Shown here: piece after piece, positions 23,831-35,403 of the stretch | How positions within the stretch are numbered: the first letter of the stretch is position 1 | Layout of the letters: the number at the start of each line of letters is the position of its first letter | Assembly: GCA_035578155.1 (NCBI GenBank) | Contig: JAPWDM010000006.1 | Location: 17,438,305 to 17,502,304 of the forward strand | Reading direction: 5' to 3' | DNA: 64,000 bases | Source of the DNA: Brachynemurus nebulosus | Taxonomy: Eukaryota; Arthropoda; Insecta; Neuroptera; Myrmeleontidae | Notes under the pieces: generated by a model | Told to the model about the DNA's origin: nothing | Databases searched by the model: none | Seen by the model: only the letters and a program-made list of their open reading frames with translations | Translations under genes and position numbers: made by a program

Positions 23831-24802
23831 CAGCTAAACCTTTTTTTATGCGGTCTTTTCTGTGCGATTTTTTTTATACGGTTGTTAAAAAAAAATAGTC
23901 ATTAACATACATATACTCAAATTTATGTGTATATGTATGACACTTATGACTCATATTAATCATAGAACTCGAACCGAACACAGTCTAACAAATTGTAAGT
24001 TAAATGTAAGTCGATTCAATTGACTTAAATTTTTTATCATTCGAGTTTCAATGTCACTTAAGTTAAATTTGTTACTAGAGCTGCAGTTCTTTCAAGTCAA
24101 ACTATTCTGACTCAAGTTGTATGCTATTATCTTTAAGACACAATAAAATTATAAAAATTAAGAAACAATATTTCAAGAGTTAAATTTCGTTTTAATATCA
24201 TGCAAACTTTATAAAATTTTTTCAAAAGACTGCCCTAATATAATTTCAAAACGTTTGACATTTTCTTAACTTTTTTTTATTAATATAATAAACGATAAAA
24301 GATTTATAGTATAAAAAAGTAAAAAACATTTTGCATTTTACAATCCATTTTGTATTTTAAATGCATTTTTGGAAACTATTTTCCATTCTCTAGTTTAAAT
24401 GGTTTCTATGAACCATTTTTCACAGCCCTGGTTCTTAAGCATTTAACCAGTACATGGCATAACGATATAAGTTATTGCATCATTTAGTTTTTTAGAGATG
24501 TATTTTTCACAATTTTCATAATATTATAAAAATGAAATAAAATGTTCCCACGTGTAAATTAATGCTATATCTTGTTTCGAAAGGCAATCTCTAAGGAAAT
24601 CGTGAGGTTTTGAGCATTTTGAGCTATGTATTTTCGATAAAACCTTTTTTATGCGGCCCCGATCCACCGTATAAAAAAGTTTTTTTACAATCTGGACCGA
24701 ACTAAGAAGCTTTTTATAGCTTTTTATGATTTTTTTAATAAATTTTTTTGTGCGATTTTTTTTATGCGGTCCCTATCCACCGCAGAAAAAAAGGTTCAGC
24801 TG
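23831..24802. mobile_element. Tigger/pogo-type non-autonomous element
   Basis: The ends are CAGCTAAACCTTTTTTTATG on the left and CAGCTGAACCTTTTTTTCTG (inverted) on the right. Both are followed by GCGGT and TGCGATTTTTTT blocks and flanked by TA at 23829-23830 and 24803-24804. The CAG start, the pyrimidine run and the TA duplication are typical of Tigger/pogo. The ATGCGG word recurs inside at about 24652 and 24766. No transposase frame survives. A possible second hAT-like end (CAGGGCTGTGAAAA, minus strand, near 24430) lies inside. Confidence 0.75.
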
Positions 24803-24804
24803 TA

Positions 24805-27589
24805 GATGATAAAATATTTCGCATTGCAAAAATACTTTCTCCACTACTGTTTTCACGTAAGTTTGTCACATTTTCAAGTTTTCTTTCCGTCTTTTGTTGT
24901 TTCCGTTTCATTATATTTAATATTTCCTGATTGCTGAGTGGGTTTAATGAAGGAATTTAATAGGGAGATGTCCATACAATGATAAAAAATTAAAATTACG
25001 CAAATATTTTTTTTCTACTCCTACCATTAAAAGTAACATTTTGCGCACGGCTAACTATATGTAAAAAATAACAATTGCCCACACATTGCGGAAATAGCCG
25101 TGTGAAATTATTCCCACGGCTTAATATAATAAAAAAGTAGGCTCTGTCTTTGATTTAACATATAATCTATATATTTAATATTAAAAATATACATAATATG
25201 TAAGTTGATTATTTATTATTGTTTCCATAGTTTCAAAGTACGCTTCGGCAAAAATGCGAACATCTTACCACTGACATTATAAATTTAAAAAATTTTTACT
25301 ACTTCTTTAATAAATTTTTTTTTAATATTTATGTTAAATTTTACGAAAAAAAATGTGCTCGTAGAAAAAGTATAGTGTAAAATACGTGGGAAAAGCTTAT
25401 TTCTCACTCATTTGAATTGTTGGACTTATAACAAACTCATATTCGTGAGAATTAAGCCTCTTTTCCCACTTATTGTACAATATACTATTTCCGGGTATGT
25501 AGATCCGGCCCTGAGATTAGGTTTAATCAACCTGTAAGTGCGTCTTACTTATTAAAGAAGATTTTTGAATTCTACGAAAAATATAATTTAAATCGTTTCC
25601 AAGAACACAACCTGAAGATGCGGAATTAAATTAAAACCATGAATGTATAAAAGAAAATTTATACAATTTTGTCATGAATCTACTTATATTTAGTTAGGTA
25701 TTTTTTAATTTATTTTTACAAAGAAAATTTTACTTCGATAAAAGTAAACATGCTATACGTTTATTTTGACGAATATAACGATGTATTGAAACATCAGGTG
25801 CGTGGTTGTATTATCAAAACATTAGGTCTGCGTAGCCTATACCAATGATTTTCAAAGTGGCGATCGTGTCTCTCAGGGTATCGCAGCACTGTTGACTACA
25901 AATCACATATTTATTTTCTACCTACACGAGTACCGCGCAAAACGATACACTAACAAAGGTTTGTCTCTTTCTATGTTACCATAAGTGAAGCGAATATAGG
26001 GGTGTTCAAAGTGTACACATATATAGATATACATATAAAGGCAATAAAGGTAACATAAGTGTGATAAAAATAAAAAATAAAATAAAAAAAGTTTTGTACA
26101 TACCAAACACGTAATAATAAAAGCACATATAAAAATATCATTTTTTTAGAGTTAAAAATATTTTTAAATAGTCATGTTATGATATCGTCTCTGAGAAAAA
26201 AAAATCGTGAAAAACGCACATATTCTGTTCAAAACTAAATATGTATTTAATTATCTAATATATTAATTTATAATTTTGTATAAAAAATACATAAACATGA
26301 GAATTTGAAAATAATATGTACACATGTGACTAAAAGCCTATCAATTAATGTTTAAATAAATCAGAATATACATATGACATATCTTACATGAGGATACATA
26401 AATTATGTACGTATTTCTTTTATTAAAAATTGCATTATAATGATACCATTTTTGTAAGTAAAAATTTTGAATTAAAATATTGAAAGGAACACAATAACAA
26501 TTTGTGATAAGGTAAACAAATAACGTTCCATCTCTTTCTCTGTATTTAGATTGTGAAGTAACCTTATTGCGAAGCAAACGTGTATTTCCGTTTTTTAGGT
26601 TTGGAGGGGGGGTTGCTAGAGAAACACAGACCTAGGACAGGATCGGCACAAGAGATATTTTTAAGTGAGCCACACATTCCAAAAAAAGCAAAATATTTTG
26701 TATCACTATTTACAAATTTATTAATAAAAACATAGATAGCTTTAACGTTTTGTTACCATATGGTTACACAATCTTTTTTTTTAAATATTTGTAACCGTTT
26801 TAGAAATTTTAAAAATAATGCACATATTTTTTGCATCTGATATCACTGTTTAAAACTCTTTTGGAATTTTTGAAGATAATATAGGTACTAAATTTTCTTC
26901 CTCTCAAAGAATTGATGTAAAAATTGTTAGCTTAGATAATTTGTTTAATTGAAATAACATCTTTTTTATTATAAATTATGGAAAGTAAAAGTTTAACAAA
27001 ATATTTCTCCATAAAATACGTCCCATACTTCTTGAACTAAATTTAAAATTTATATTTTACGGTTAAAGTGTGTAGTTTTACTGCAAGTGCTTGAACCATT
27101 TACGTCATATTTTTTTAAATGCGTATCTCATTGTTGGCAAAGTTATTCGTATATCGTTCAAACTATTACGTTGAAATTAAATTTTATTTTTAAAATATCT
27201 CATCCTAATGAAATTCTCCTGTTTGGTTGTAGGTAGGTACCTATACCTATTCTCCGAACCTCAAATAGAACTCTCCCATCTCATTCCTGGCTCTAGTATT
27301 CCACGCGTAGGTACGTACACATAAATAATCAATTGAATCCATTGAAATTCGTTATCTAACCAAACAGTAATCAGATTAGAAATTGCTCCATAAAAAATAC
27401 AAGATAGGTACTACGTATTTATCGAATACAAAGTGATACAATATTATTCTAGAATGTTGTGTTTCTCAAATATATTTTATGTATTTGAGTCGATGAGTTT
27501 CAAAATCATGTAATTGCCATTTCTTTAAAGTTGAATCAGATATCGGAATCATTTAAAATCTTTTTTTTCTATTTAAGGGGAGATTTGCC
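24805..27589. other. AT-rich stretch with a hairpin and an orphan hAT-like end
   Basis: It contains the hairpin at 25386-25469 and a hAT-like end near 25845-25900 (AATGATTTTCAAAGTGG). Small ORFs at 25918-26577 are unrecognised. It has no gene that I can support. Confidence 0.45.
25386..25469. repeat. 84-nt imperfect hairpin
   Basis: GTGGGAAAAGCTTATTTCTCAC pairs, with a few bulges, with the segment ending TTTTCCCAC at 25469. The loop is about 37 nt. It may be a tiny MITE or a structured RNA. Confidence 0.4.
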
Positions 27590-27862
27590 AAAAAGACGTC
27601 AATCAGTTAAGTGGTCGCCAAACGACATTTCATATTACATGATCTAATATTATTTCAGATAATGGCGGAAATTATTGCGAGCTACAAGAAATCTATTCAG
27701 AGTTAAAGAATGGCTTTTAAACATTTCTCTATTGCTTAAAAAAATTTCGAAATTTTTTGTCTGAAAATGACATTTACTTATTACACGAAGTAATGGTATC
27801 CAGGCTAAAAGAAATTCTACTCAGGATTAAAGAATTATTTTTAAACATTTTACATTGAGTGT
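27590..27862 (+). repeat. ~160-bp tandem repeat family, locus 1
   Basis: About 1.7 diverged units. Shared words with 58885-59330 include CATTTCATATTACATGATCT, TAATATTATT, CTACAAGAAATCTATT and GGCTTTTAAACATTTCTCT. The two loci are 31 kb apart. Confidence 0.65.
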
Positions 27863-29098
27863 CTTTAAACATAGAGTGCCGACAGAGCATATTAATCGAC
27901 TTTGGGGCCCTAGAAATTTTTTACTTTATTTCATTTTTTCAAAATTTTTTGGTAGGTCCGGGCCTACCGAGCCTACCCACTAAAATCGCCACTAGTTTTA
28001 GTTACAATCTGTTGAAAGAATAATAAATAAACCGTTTGAAAAATTCCTAATTGTTAGCATTTCTGGCGAAAACAACTTTATAACCATTTATTAATTAAAC
28101 CAAACTCCTGCGAAAGTTAGAAGATACTGGAATGCCATGTGTTTGTTATTAAGACGCCCTATCAATATTTTATGATTTTCCCCAAAAAATTAACATCAGA
28201 ATTATTTTTACTTATTTTTTACAAAAAAACAATTTTAGCTTTTTCTAAAAATTTTTGTTTAAAACAACTGTTGAGTTTTTACTGTACATCAGCAGTCTCT
28301 TAAAAACTGCATTGGAAAAATCACACAAAAATATTTTTATTTTCCCATCATATAATAATAAACATTGATTTTTTTCTTTTTGTATATTAATTAAAAAAAC
28401 AAGCTTTTATTTTTCTTGATTCTAAAAGAGTAATAATGCAGAATGGCATTTCAAAAAGGAAACAAACAATCAACAACCGGGGAGGACAAATGACGAAAGG
28501 ACAAAATAAAAGAATATCAAAATTAATATAAATGTATCGTTTCTTTGTGTAACGGGAGAACAGCAAACAGATAACCTGTACAAATCAAAGGAACGCCATA
28601 ATTAAAATAAATAAATTCCTTACATTTATTTTTTGCTCTGCTACTCCTCATTCTTTGCTTTCTTGTTTTCTCCTTGTAAGAATTTTGTTACAAAAAGCAA
28701 ATAGGAAATACTCAGGTACAAGAGTTTATTTATACTTGTTATTTCACTTATGCAACATAATAACACTGTTTCTGTGTTATTAAATTTTTTCTACTGTATT
28801 CTTAGATTCGTACGTAATTATGTTTCAGTATTATAAATTGATACCTAGAATGTGTATGGAGTAATTTTAATTTGAAATCTTAAAAAGATATATACTTATA
28901 CTTTAACTTAGTGCCTCAGTTCAGAGCCTTGAAGTCAATTTCATCTAACAATGTGACAATTTTGTTGTATTTATCTAGTTTTGGAAACATGGAAACGATT
29001 TGGCAATTCCGAACAGCTGGTAGATCCCTATGGAACTGTAGCTATTTTCGTTCTTTATATTATAAAATTAGTAGTATTCAAATGTGATTTTTATTTCG
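27863..29098. other. AT-rich stretch, nothing recognised
   Basis: It has GC-richer words near 27900-27990 (GGTCCGGGCCTACCGAGCC) but no paired ends. No gene was found. Confidence 0.45.
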
Positions 29099-30030
29099 TT
29101 GTAACCTTACTACTTTTGGTACAGAATCGCTGTAACCTTACTACTTTTGACTCAGAACCGCTATATTCTTGTAACTCTTGGTATAGACCTGTTGTAATCT
29201 TACTACTTTGGGTACAGAACCGCTGTAACTTTACTACTTTTGGTACAGAATTTTTGTAACCTTACTACTTTGAGTATAGAACCGCTGTCACCTTACTACT
29301 TTTGACTCAGGACCGCTGTATTCTTGTAAATTTTGGTATATAACTGTTGTAATCTTACTACTTTGGGTACAGAATCGCTGTAACCTTACTAATTTTGACT
29401 CAGAACCGCTGTATTTTTGTAACTTTTGGTATAAAACTGTTGTAATCTTACTACTTTGGGTACAGAATCGCTGTAACCCTACGACTTTTAGTACAGAATC
29501 TCTGTAACCTTACTACTTTGGGTATAGAACCGCTGTAACCTTACTACTTTGGGTACAGAATCGCTATGTTCTAGCGAACTGGGTACAGAATCGCTATGAC
29601 CTTACTACCTTTGGTACAGAATCACTGTAACCTTACTACTTTTGACCCAGAACCGTTGTAATCTTGTGTCTTTTGGTATAGGCCTGTTGTAACCTACTAC
29701 TTTTGACTCAGAACCGTTGTAACCTTACTACTTTTGGTACAGAATCTCTGTAACCTTACTACTTTGAGTATAGAACCGCTGTAACCTTACTACTTTTGAC
29801 TCAAAACCGCCGCATTCTTGTAACTTTTGGTATAGAACTGTTGCAATCTTACTACTTTGGGTACAGAACTGCTGTAACCTTACTACTTTTGACTCAGAAC
29901 AGTCAGAACCCCTGTATTCTTGTAACTTTTGGTATAAAACTGTTGTAATCTTACTACTTTGGGTACAGAATCGCTGTAACCTTACTACTTTTAGTACAAA
30001 ATTGCCGTGATCTTACTACTGTTAGTATAA
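29099..30030. repeat. 31-bp minisatellite with 93-bp higher-order repeats
   Basis: Roughly 30 monomers of 31 bp follow one another, core TGTAACCTTACTACTTTTGG followed by TACAGAATCGC. Three diverged types (with GACTCAGAACC, with ATTCTTGTAACTTTTGGTAT, and with TTGGGTACAGAATC) recur in a fixed order as a 93-bp unit, for example near 29131, 29290, 29385, 29790 and 29880. The period is not a multiple of three and open frames break, so it is not coding. Confidence 0.9.
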
Positions 30031-30239
30031 AAATTTGATGAATAAAATTACTAAAGAGGTAATCGACTTTGACTAACAGGTCCGAAGTAATGTTTTTTTT
30101 TTTATATTCAGTCTTTAAAAAATCTTTCTGTAGATACTGTGGTAATAGTCTATTTAATTGATAAAGTTAATATAGTTTTTAGAATAGTAACAAAATTTGG
30201 ATACAATTCAAATAAATTACATATTTTTGAATAAATATT

Positions 30240-30500
30240 CTAAAATATATTTGTAAAATTGTTATTCGGGAGCGCGAAACTCCACGACAAATTTTTAATT
30301 TCGTTAAATAATTCAGTCAGTATGGGGTACTTCAAAGACCACATTTCAGTTTTTAAACGGCGCGGGGCCTTAAGAGACGTGACGTCTAGTGCGGTGCATG
30401 CACCATTCGGACCGCTCGTGAATCGGTCCTGCCTCAGTTCCTCAAAAGAAGACAATATTTTAAAAGCTGTATACAAAATTAGATGATTTCGAATATTCAA
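30240..30500. other. GC-richer patch with overlapping ORFs
   Basis: It is unusually GC-rich for the window and contains GACGTGACGTC and the perfect palindrome GGTGCATGCACC. Open frames of 75-86 codons run on both strands. No domain was recognised. It may be a conserved fragment of a mobile element. Confidence 0.35.
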
Positions 30501-30913
30501 ATACCCTCTAGTACTTAAAAATGTTATAAAAACTTTGGCATATGATTAGAATCATAAAACGACACACTCTTTATTTAATGTAATAGAATATACCGCATTC
30601 AAATACATCAAAATTCTATTGCTTACAATAAAGAGGAATTTAATGGCGTAGTGAAGCGTTAATACTGGCGCCAGGATGCTTCGAGAGTTTATTGTACTAT
30701 AAAAGTCATTAACAGATTTACTGTACCGCTGTGTCAGTGGTTTTTGCAATAGCACCAATCTGGTACAATACAAAGATGTTTTAAAACGCTAAATAATGAA
30801 TTATTATATTTAAAATAATTCAAAATTCAACACACGCAAATTTACAATCGCTAACCGCAGACAGACACATTTTGTAAACCAATATAATTTTAACAAATGG
30901 ATTCTATAGGGGG

Positions 30914-31976
30914 CAGTGGCGTAGCGAATATAATTGGCGCCCGGGGCACGACCTTTTATTGGCGCCCCTTCCCCTTTCAGAAACATATATAGTAATATAT
31001 GGTACGTTATTAGTACACATTTGGCGTCGCTTTGCAAGTCGCGTCCGGGGTATGATAGACCCCCCTGCCCCACCCCCCTCCTACCTACGCTACTGCATTT
31101 ATTTTCTATTTTACAACGAAAGTAAGACCGTAAAACCATTACACTTACAATCAGGGCTGCCAGAATGTATAATTGGATATCCTTTGTATTGTGTATCCTC
31201 TTCGTATAAGAAACTTTCCTGTATAATTGGATACGAACGCCAAAAATGTAAACTGAATGCGCTGAACACAGCAGCTACAATTTTTTGTTAATGTGACATC
31301 ACGTTAGACCCAAAGAAACTACATAAATATGCCCTTATGTACATTTGAATTTCCTTTCGTTTTCGCAAAATTGCAAAAATGATTATCGAAATTGATTTGT
31401 CATTGTACCGAAAAGTTGTTTTGTATAATAGAAGCCAATTTTGTATAATTTCAGAGACCTGACGGTATAAAACTGAAATTTTTACTGGCAGCCCTGCTTA
31501 CAATTGCATCTTCCTGGCCTTCTGCGACGCAAACATATCAATGATGTTTCCGATGTTTCGTTTTTTCTTGCTCTACACTGAGCAAAGCTAGGTCGTATAA
31601 CCTTTCTTAATCCATTGTAGCCCTCAAATACGAAAGTATTAAATTTAACTTACTTGAAGATCGCTCACAACTTGCGATGAATACTGCAATTGTGAGCAGA
31701 AGTTGAATGAAAATGCACAAATTCTAAAATACGCTTTCATCACCATACTGCACAATAAATTCAAGTAGCTCTTCAGCGCACCTGAATTGGGCACACCATT
31801 CACTCCCTCTCGCTCATTTGCGAAGTGCGGGAATTCTGAACGGGATTGTTTGATATGAATTATTTTATTGTGCTATATTTTCATTTTTAAATTTATTAAT
31901 TGGCGATTTTGCGCGCCCCCCTTTGAAAGGCGCCCGGGGCACGTGCCCTACTTGCCCCACCCTAGATACGCCTCTG
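30914..31976. mobile_element. hAT element, 8-bp duplication ATAGGGGG
   Basis: It begins CAGTGGCGTAGCG and ends with the complement of CAGAGGCGTATCTAGG. It is flanked by perfect 8-bp duplications ATAGGGGG at 30906-30913 and 31977-31984. GGCGCCCGGGGCACG occurs at both ends as an inner inverted repeat. A second element is nested at 31152-31496; without it this element is about 710 bp. There is no transposase, so it is non-autonomous. Overlapping GC-rich ORFs at 30810-31291 are by-products of the ends. Confidence 0.85.
31152..31496. mobile_element. hAT MITE nested in the hAT element, duplication CTTACAAT
   Basis: The 345-bp insert begins CAGGGCTGCCAG and ends CTGGCAGCCCTG. It is flanked by perfect 8-bp duplications CTTACAAT (31144-31151 and 31497-31504). 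The inner sequence is AT-rich with no frame. The nesting shows it arrived after the outer element. Confidence 0.9.
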
Positions 31977-32130
31977 ATAGGGGGCGTATATTATGGTCGA
32001 TTGGAGTCTATAACTTTTCTTCTTGTCTGGCGAAAAATTATAAATATTAATATTTGAATTAATTCGGATATACAGTCATATATTTTAAAAATACACAGGA
32101 TGATTTTTTTTCCATTTGTAATTGTACCAG

Positions 32131-32710
32131 TGACGAGTGTGATCCAGTGACAAGGCACCGGGAATCGGGACTGAAAGAGTCCGAGTTCGATTCCTGTATG
32201 AGAAAAAAAAATTTTTTTCCTGCTGATACCACATTGTTGCTTATTCTGCTTCCGAGACTACTAAAGTAGCAAAAAAATTGTGATCACTTTTGAAAACTAA
32301 AAAATTTTTTCCCTCCAAAATAAAATTCCGGAACAATTTTGGTTTTGGTGTGTGTCCGTCCATCTATGTGTCGCCAGTTTGCACCAAGTGGCATAACTTC
32401 TAAACAATTCAATTCTTATTTTTTTAAATTGTCAGAAATTATGCGGTCTGGTTCCTAGATGGTCCCCTACAAATTTCACTGCATTCGGAGTAATAGTATC
32501 CACGGCGCTACCATGAAATCCCATTAAATGTCAATATATTATTTACTGCTAGTCCCACTTCGCTCAATTTTTTTATGAATCGTTTTGATTATTTATTTTT
32601 ATTAATTTATATACCTATATATTAAATTACACAAAGACATATTGGGCACTAAATTACCAAGGTGCTTTTACGAGTACGAGGAAGCTGTGAGCCACACCCC
32701 ATTGGCGTAA
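32131..32710 (+). repeat. tRNA-headed repeat, family F copy 2
   Basis: The head (32140-32200) has an A-box-like TGATCCAGTGACAAG and a strong B box GAGTTCGATTCC about 50 nt downstream, followed by an A run. The body (32220-32710) is the same sequence as 4622-5462 in opposite orientation. A tRNA-derived SINE with a long body, transcribed rightward, is one reading. Because the head is absent from copy 1, chance fusion of two elements is the other. Confidence 0.55.
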
Positions 32711-32776
32711 CTTTTGAAAATACAGCAAGAAAACAACATCTAGAATTTTTCCAAACACGAAAGCAATAATTATATC

Positions 32777-32983
32777 ATGCTCTGGTGGATATCAATTAAG
32801 ATCGTGGAGTCTAGACTAGCGGTAGAAATACAAAGCGGTCTACAGAATGGGGAAGTGAATTGGAATCAAACGTTTGAAGATATTGGAACGAGTCTCCACG
32901 AGTCAATTTTGGCTGAGAGTGGAGACAGTTGGAAATCGGCTGAAAAATGGATACAGTCAACATCGGTGAAAAAATCATACTAA
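32777..32983 (+). CDS. Unassigned small ORF, possible terminal exon or element scrap
   Basis: The frame encodes 68 residues and ends TAA at 32983. From about 32809 it is clearly GC-richer (mid-40s percent) than its surroundings. The translation is well mixed (EIQSGLQNGEVNWNQTFEDI and similar) and unlike the low-complexity frames elsewhere. A possible acceptor AG precedes 32809 and AATAAA follows at about 33043, so it could be a last exon. No signal peptide, membrane segment or domain was recognised. It may instead be part of the neighbouring repeat. Confidence 0.25.
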   Translation: MLWWISIKIVESRLAVEIQSGLQNGEVNWNQTFEDIGTSLHESILAESGDSWKSAEKWIQSTSVKKSY

Positions 32984-34265
32984 TTTTGTTTTTGAATTTT
33001 TTAGCATTGTAAATCACTACCCCGACCGGAACAAAAATTTCAAATAAACGGTGGTTTCGGTTCATTAATAAACAAACTCATAAAATTTCAATCGGAAAAT
33101 TCCACTCTTTTAGGAAATTTGCCTAGTATTAATATTTTATCTATGCGTGGCCCATATCACAGTATATATAGTCATCCTATATTTATACGTATATATGTCG
33201 AATAAAATATAATAAATATGATAAATAGGTTGATATTATTTTCGCATTTAAGAAAATTTATATTTTGTAATAGCAAATAAGAAGGCTTTAGTTTTAACAT
33301 TTTACATTTTATTGAGCCTAAAAATAGTTCCACATCAATAAATTCTATCACCAACTTTTCAATTAATGGAATAATTTATATATGCGAGTGTTTCACTGAC
33401 ATTTAGAAACGAAACAGTCCTTTTAGTGAAAATGTTCGAACGTAGGTATATTTAAATGAAAGACACCAGTTCTAAATTTAAAAAAAAATTTGTTATATAG
33501 ACCTCGATATTGTTTACTTCTCAAAATATATCAACTTTTTAGGAGACTTTTCGACATAAACATAAATATTTTAGCGAAAAATTTGATTATTTGATTAAGA
33601 GGAGCTGTCTCCGAATATGTAATCAATTTCTAGATTTTCATTAAAATTATCTCTCAGACAGTATCGAACCTTCACCAAATTTAAATGTGGATTCCAGTTA
33701 GGTGCTTCCGATATTATTTTTAAGACATCAAGGGGAGGAGAGAAAAATAAACAGAAAAATATTCATATTCTGAAACTACGGAAATAAAAGTTTCCTTCTT
33801 TTTTTCTTCGGCACTTCCAAGAGCCTTGAATACAAAAATCGTGCCAAAGACTACACTGTTGGTATATCACAAAATTTCCCCCACCAATAAATTGACGAAT
33901 ATCAAAAATATACAAAATATCGAATAAAATCAAAATCAAAGAAGAAATTATTAAAACAAGAATTTGATATAATATTATAACTAAAATTATATTTTGCCAT
34001 ACGAATGAATGGAAAGTAATTGCGAATGTAAATTTTCGAAATAGCTAAATTAGCTAATAAAATGACAAAATTTGATTTTAATTATTATTTTCACTTGTTA
34101 AAAACAATCTACAAAATTTACAATTGCGAAATGTATAAAATGTATGTGAAAAGTATATATATATTATAAAGTATGATTTTAATATTTCTTATAGTACTAA
34201 CGGGAAAAAGAGAGAGTGTAAAAAACTTTAGATTTATCGTCAGTAGGTAGTGGGATACTTCAAAG
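32984..34265. other. AT-rich stretch, nothing recognised
   Basis: No paired ends, RNA gene or credible frame was recognised. Confidence 0.45.
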
Positions 34266-34402
34266 TGCAATCTCGATTGTCTGAATTTAGGGGCAAGTAG
34301 AAGTGATTGCATATTTTAAAGTGAATGAATCAAGTTTATCCACTTCAACATATACCTACAATCACTTTTACTTGCCGCTAAATTCAGGCAACCGACATTG
34401 CA
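34266..34402. repeat. 137-nt hairpin with a 44-bp near-perfect stem
   Basis: The arms 34266-34309 and 34359-34402 pair at 39 of 44 positions, and pairing extends further inward (TAAAGTG with CACTTCA). This is long and well matched for its size. It could be a small MITE or a miRNA-like precursor; nothing in the sequence decides. Confidence 0.55.
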
Positions 34403-35361
34403 TTTTTCCCGAAAAGCCCCAACGGACGAGACGTCACTGATTATATGACAGGCAAAAATTTACTAGGTGTTTAAATCGAAACCATATTTATTGGAGCATA
34501 CTCCGACATTCGAACCTGTATGTACCTTTTAATGCAAATCAAACAAACTCTAACCAATTTTAGTAGTTTGATATAGTTAAAATATTAAATACACTTAGCA
34601 TAATTTATTTATTATCGTTGTTGGTAGCGGGATTTGTTACACCACTTCTATTTGTTGATTTTAATCAACTATTCGATTCACAACGAGAACATGAGGAGTT
34701 TACTGTGTTAGAAATTATTTCTTACTGTTTTCGGTAACTTGCTTATAGTTGGTTAACACATTATGAATATAGATGATCTGGTATATAAACCCGCTATTGA
34801 ATGAGTTTAAAGCTAAACATGGTTTACAAAGACGGAAATGTGTTAAATATGTAATATGTGTCGAAAAATTAAAAAAATATTATAAGAATGTTATATCTGA
34901 CGAATCAATTTGGAGTCAATTTGGATCAATTTGACGAATCAATTTCCTATAAAAAAAATTTTTCAAAATGGATTTATCAAGATGCTTTCTGACAATGGAT
35001 TTAGACGAAAGTAAATGGAACTAATTTGAATAAGTGATTCATAAGGCGATTTGTGGCTTTTACAGGTGTTTTTTTCTAAAAATAATTTTTCGTTTCTTCT
35101 TTTACTTTTTCTGTTCTCTATTGCAAGTTTGGTCTTCAGATGTTTTTTTGTTTTTTTGTTGTTTCACATTTCCGTTTTCGTATATCATTTTTAGTGATGT
35201 ACGTATTTCCTTTTTTTGCAGCCAACGAGTTGCTATATTTGACATTGTTTGATTTGATTGGTTTTGATCCAAACTAAAAGGTTTTTAGTTTCTTTTGTTT
35301 ATGAAAAAATTTTTTAAATTTTTTTATTTTTTATTTTTATTTTTATTGATCTTTATATTAT
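34403..35361. other. AT-rich stretch, nothing recognised
   Basis: A T-rich run from about 35060 to 35340 has a Phe-rich accidental frame. TATAAACC at about 34781 has no downstream gene to go with it. Confidence 0.45.
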
Positions 35362-35403
35362 TGTCTTGATAACGGTGTTTTGAGACACCGAAACCGGTCG
35401 ACA
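35362..35403 (+). ncRNA. Hammerhead-ribozyme-like motif, probably decayed
   Basis: The order is TGTC, TTGATAA (hammerhead core CTGATGA with two changes), one extra C, GGTGT/ACACC hairpin with loop TTTGAG, GAAA, CCGGTC, then GACA pairing with the first TGTC. GTC before GACA would be the cleavage triplet. Short stem III hammerheads of this layout are known in Penelope-like retroelements and retrozymes. The core substitutions and the extra base make activity doubtful. No retroelement ORF is nearby. Confidence 0.3.

Noticed and set aside
24076..24430. hAT MITE inside the Tigger-like element
   Set aside because: The right end is plausible (CAGGGCTGTGAAAA inverted), but the left end and 8-bp duplication do not match well.
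28981..29259. 92-codon frame entering the minisatellite
   Set aside because: The 31-bp period shifts frame each unit, so the open stretch is accidental.
29099..30030. CRISPR-like regular array
   Set aside because: The whole 31-bp monomer is conserved with no unique spacers. It is a minisatellite in eukaryotic DNA.
30810..31291. Overlapping ORFs of 109 and 110 codons on both strands
   Set aside because: They read through the GC-rich ends of the hAT element and its nested insert.
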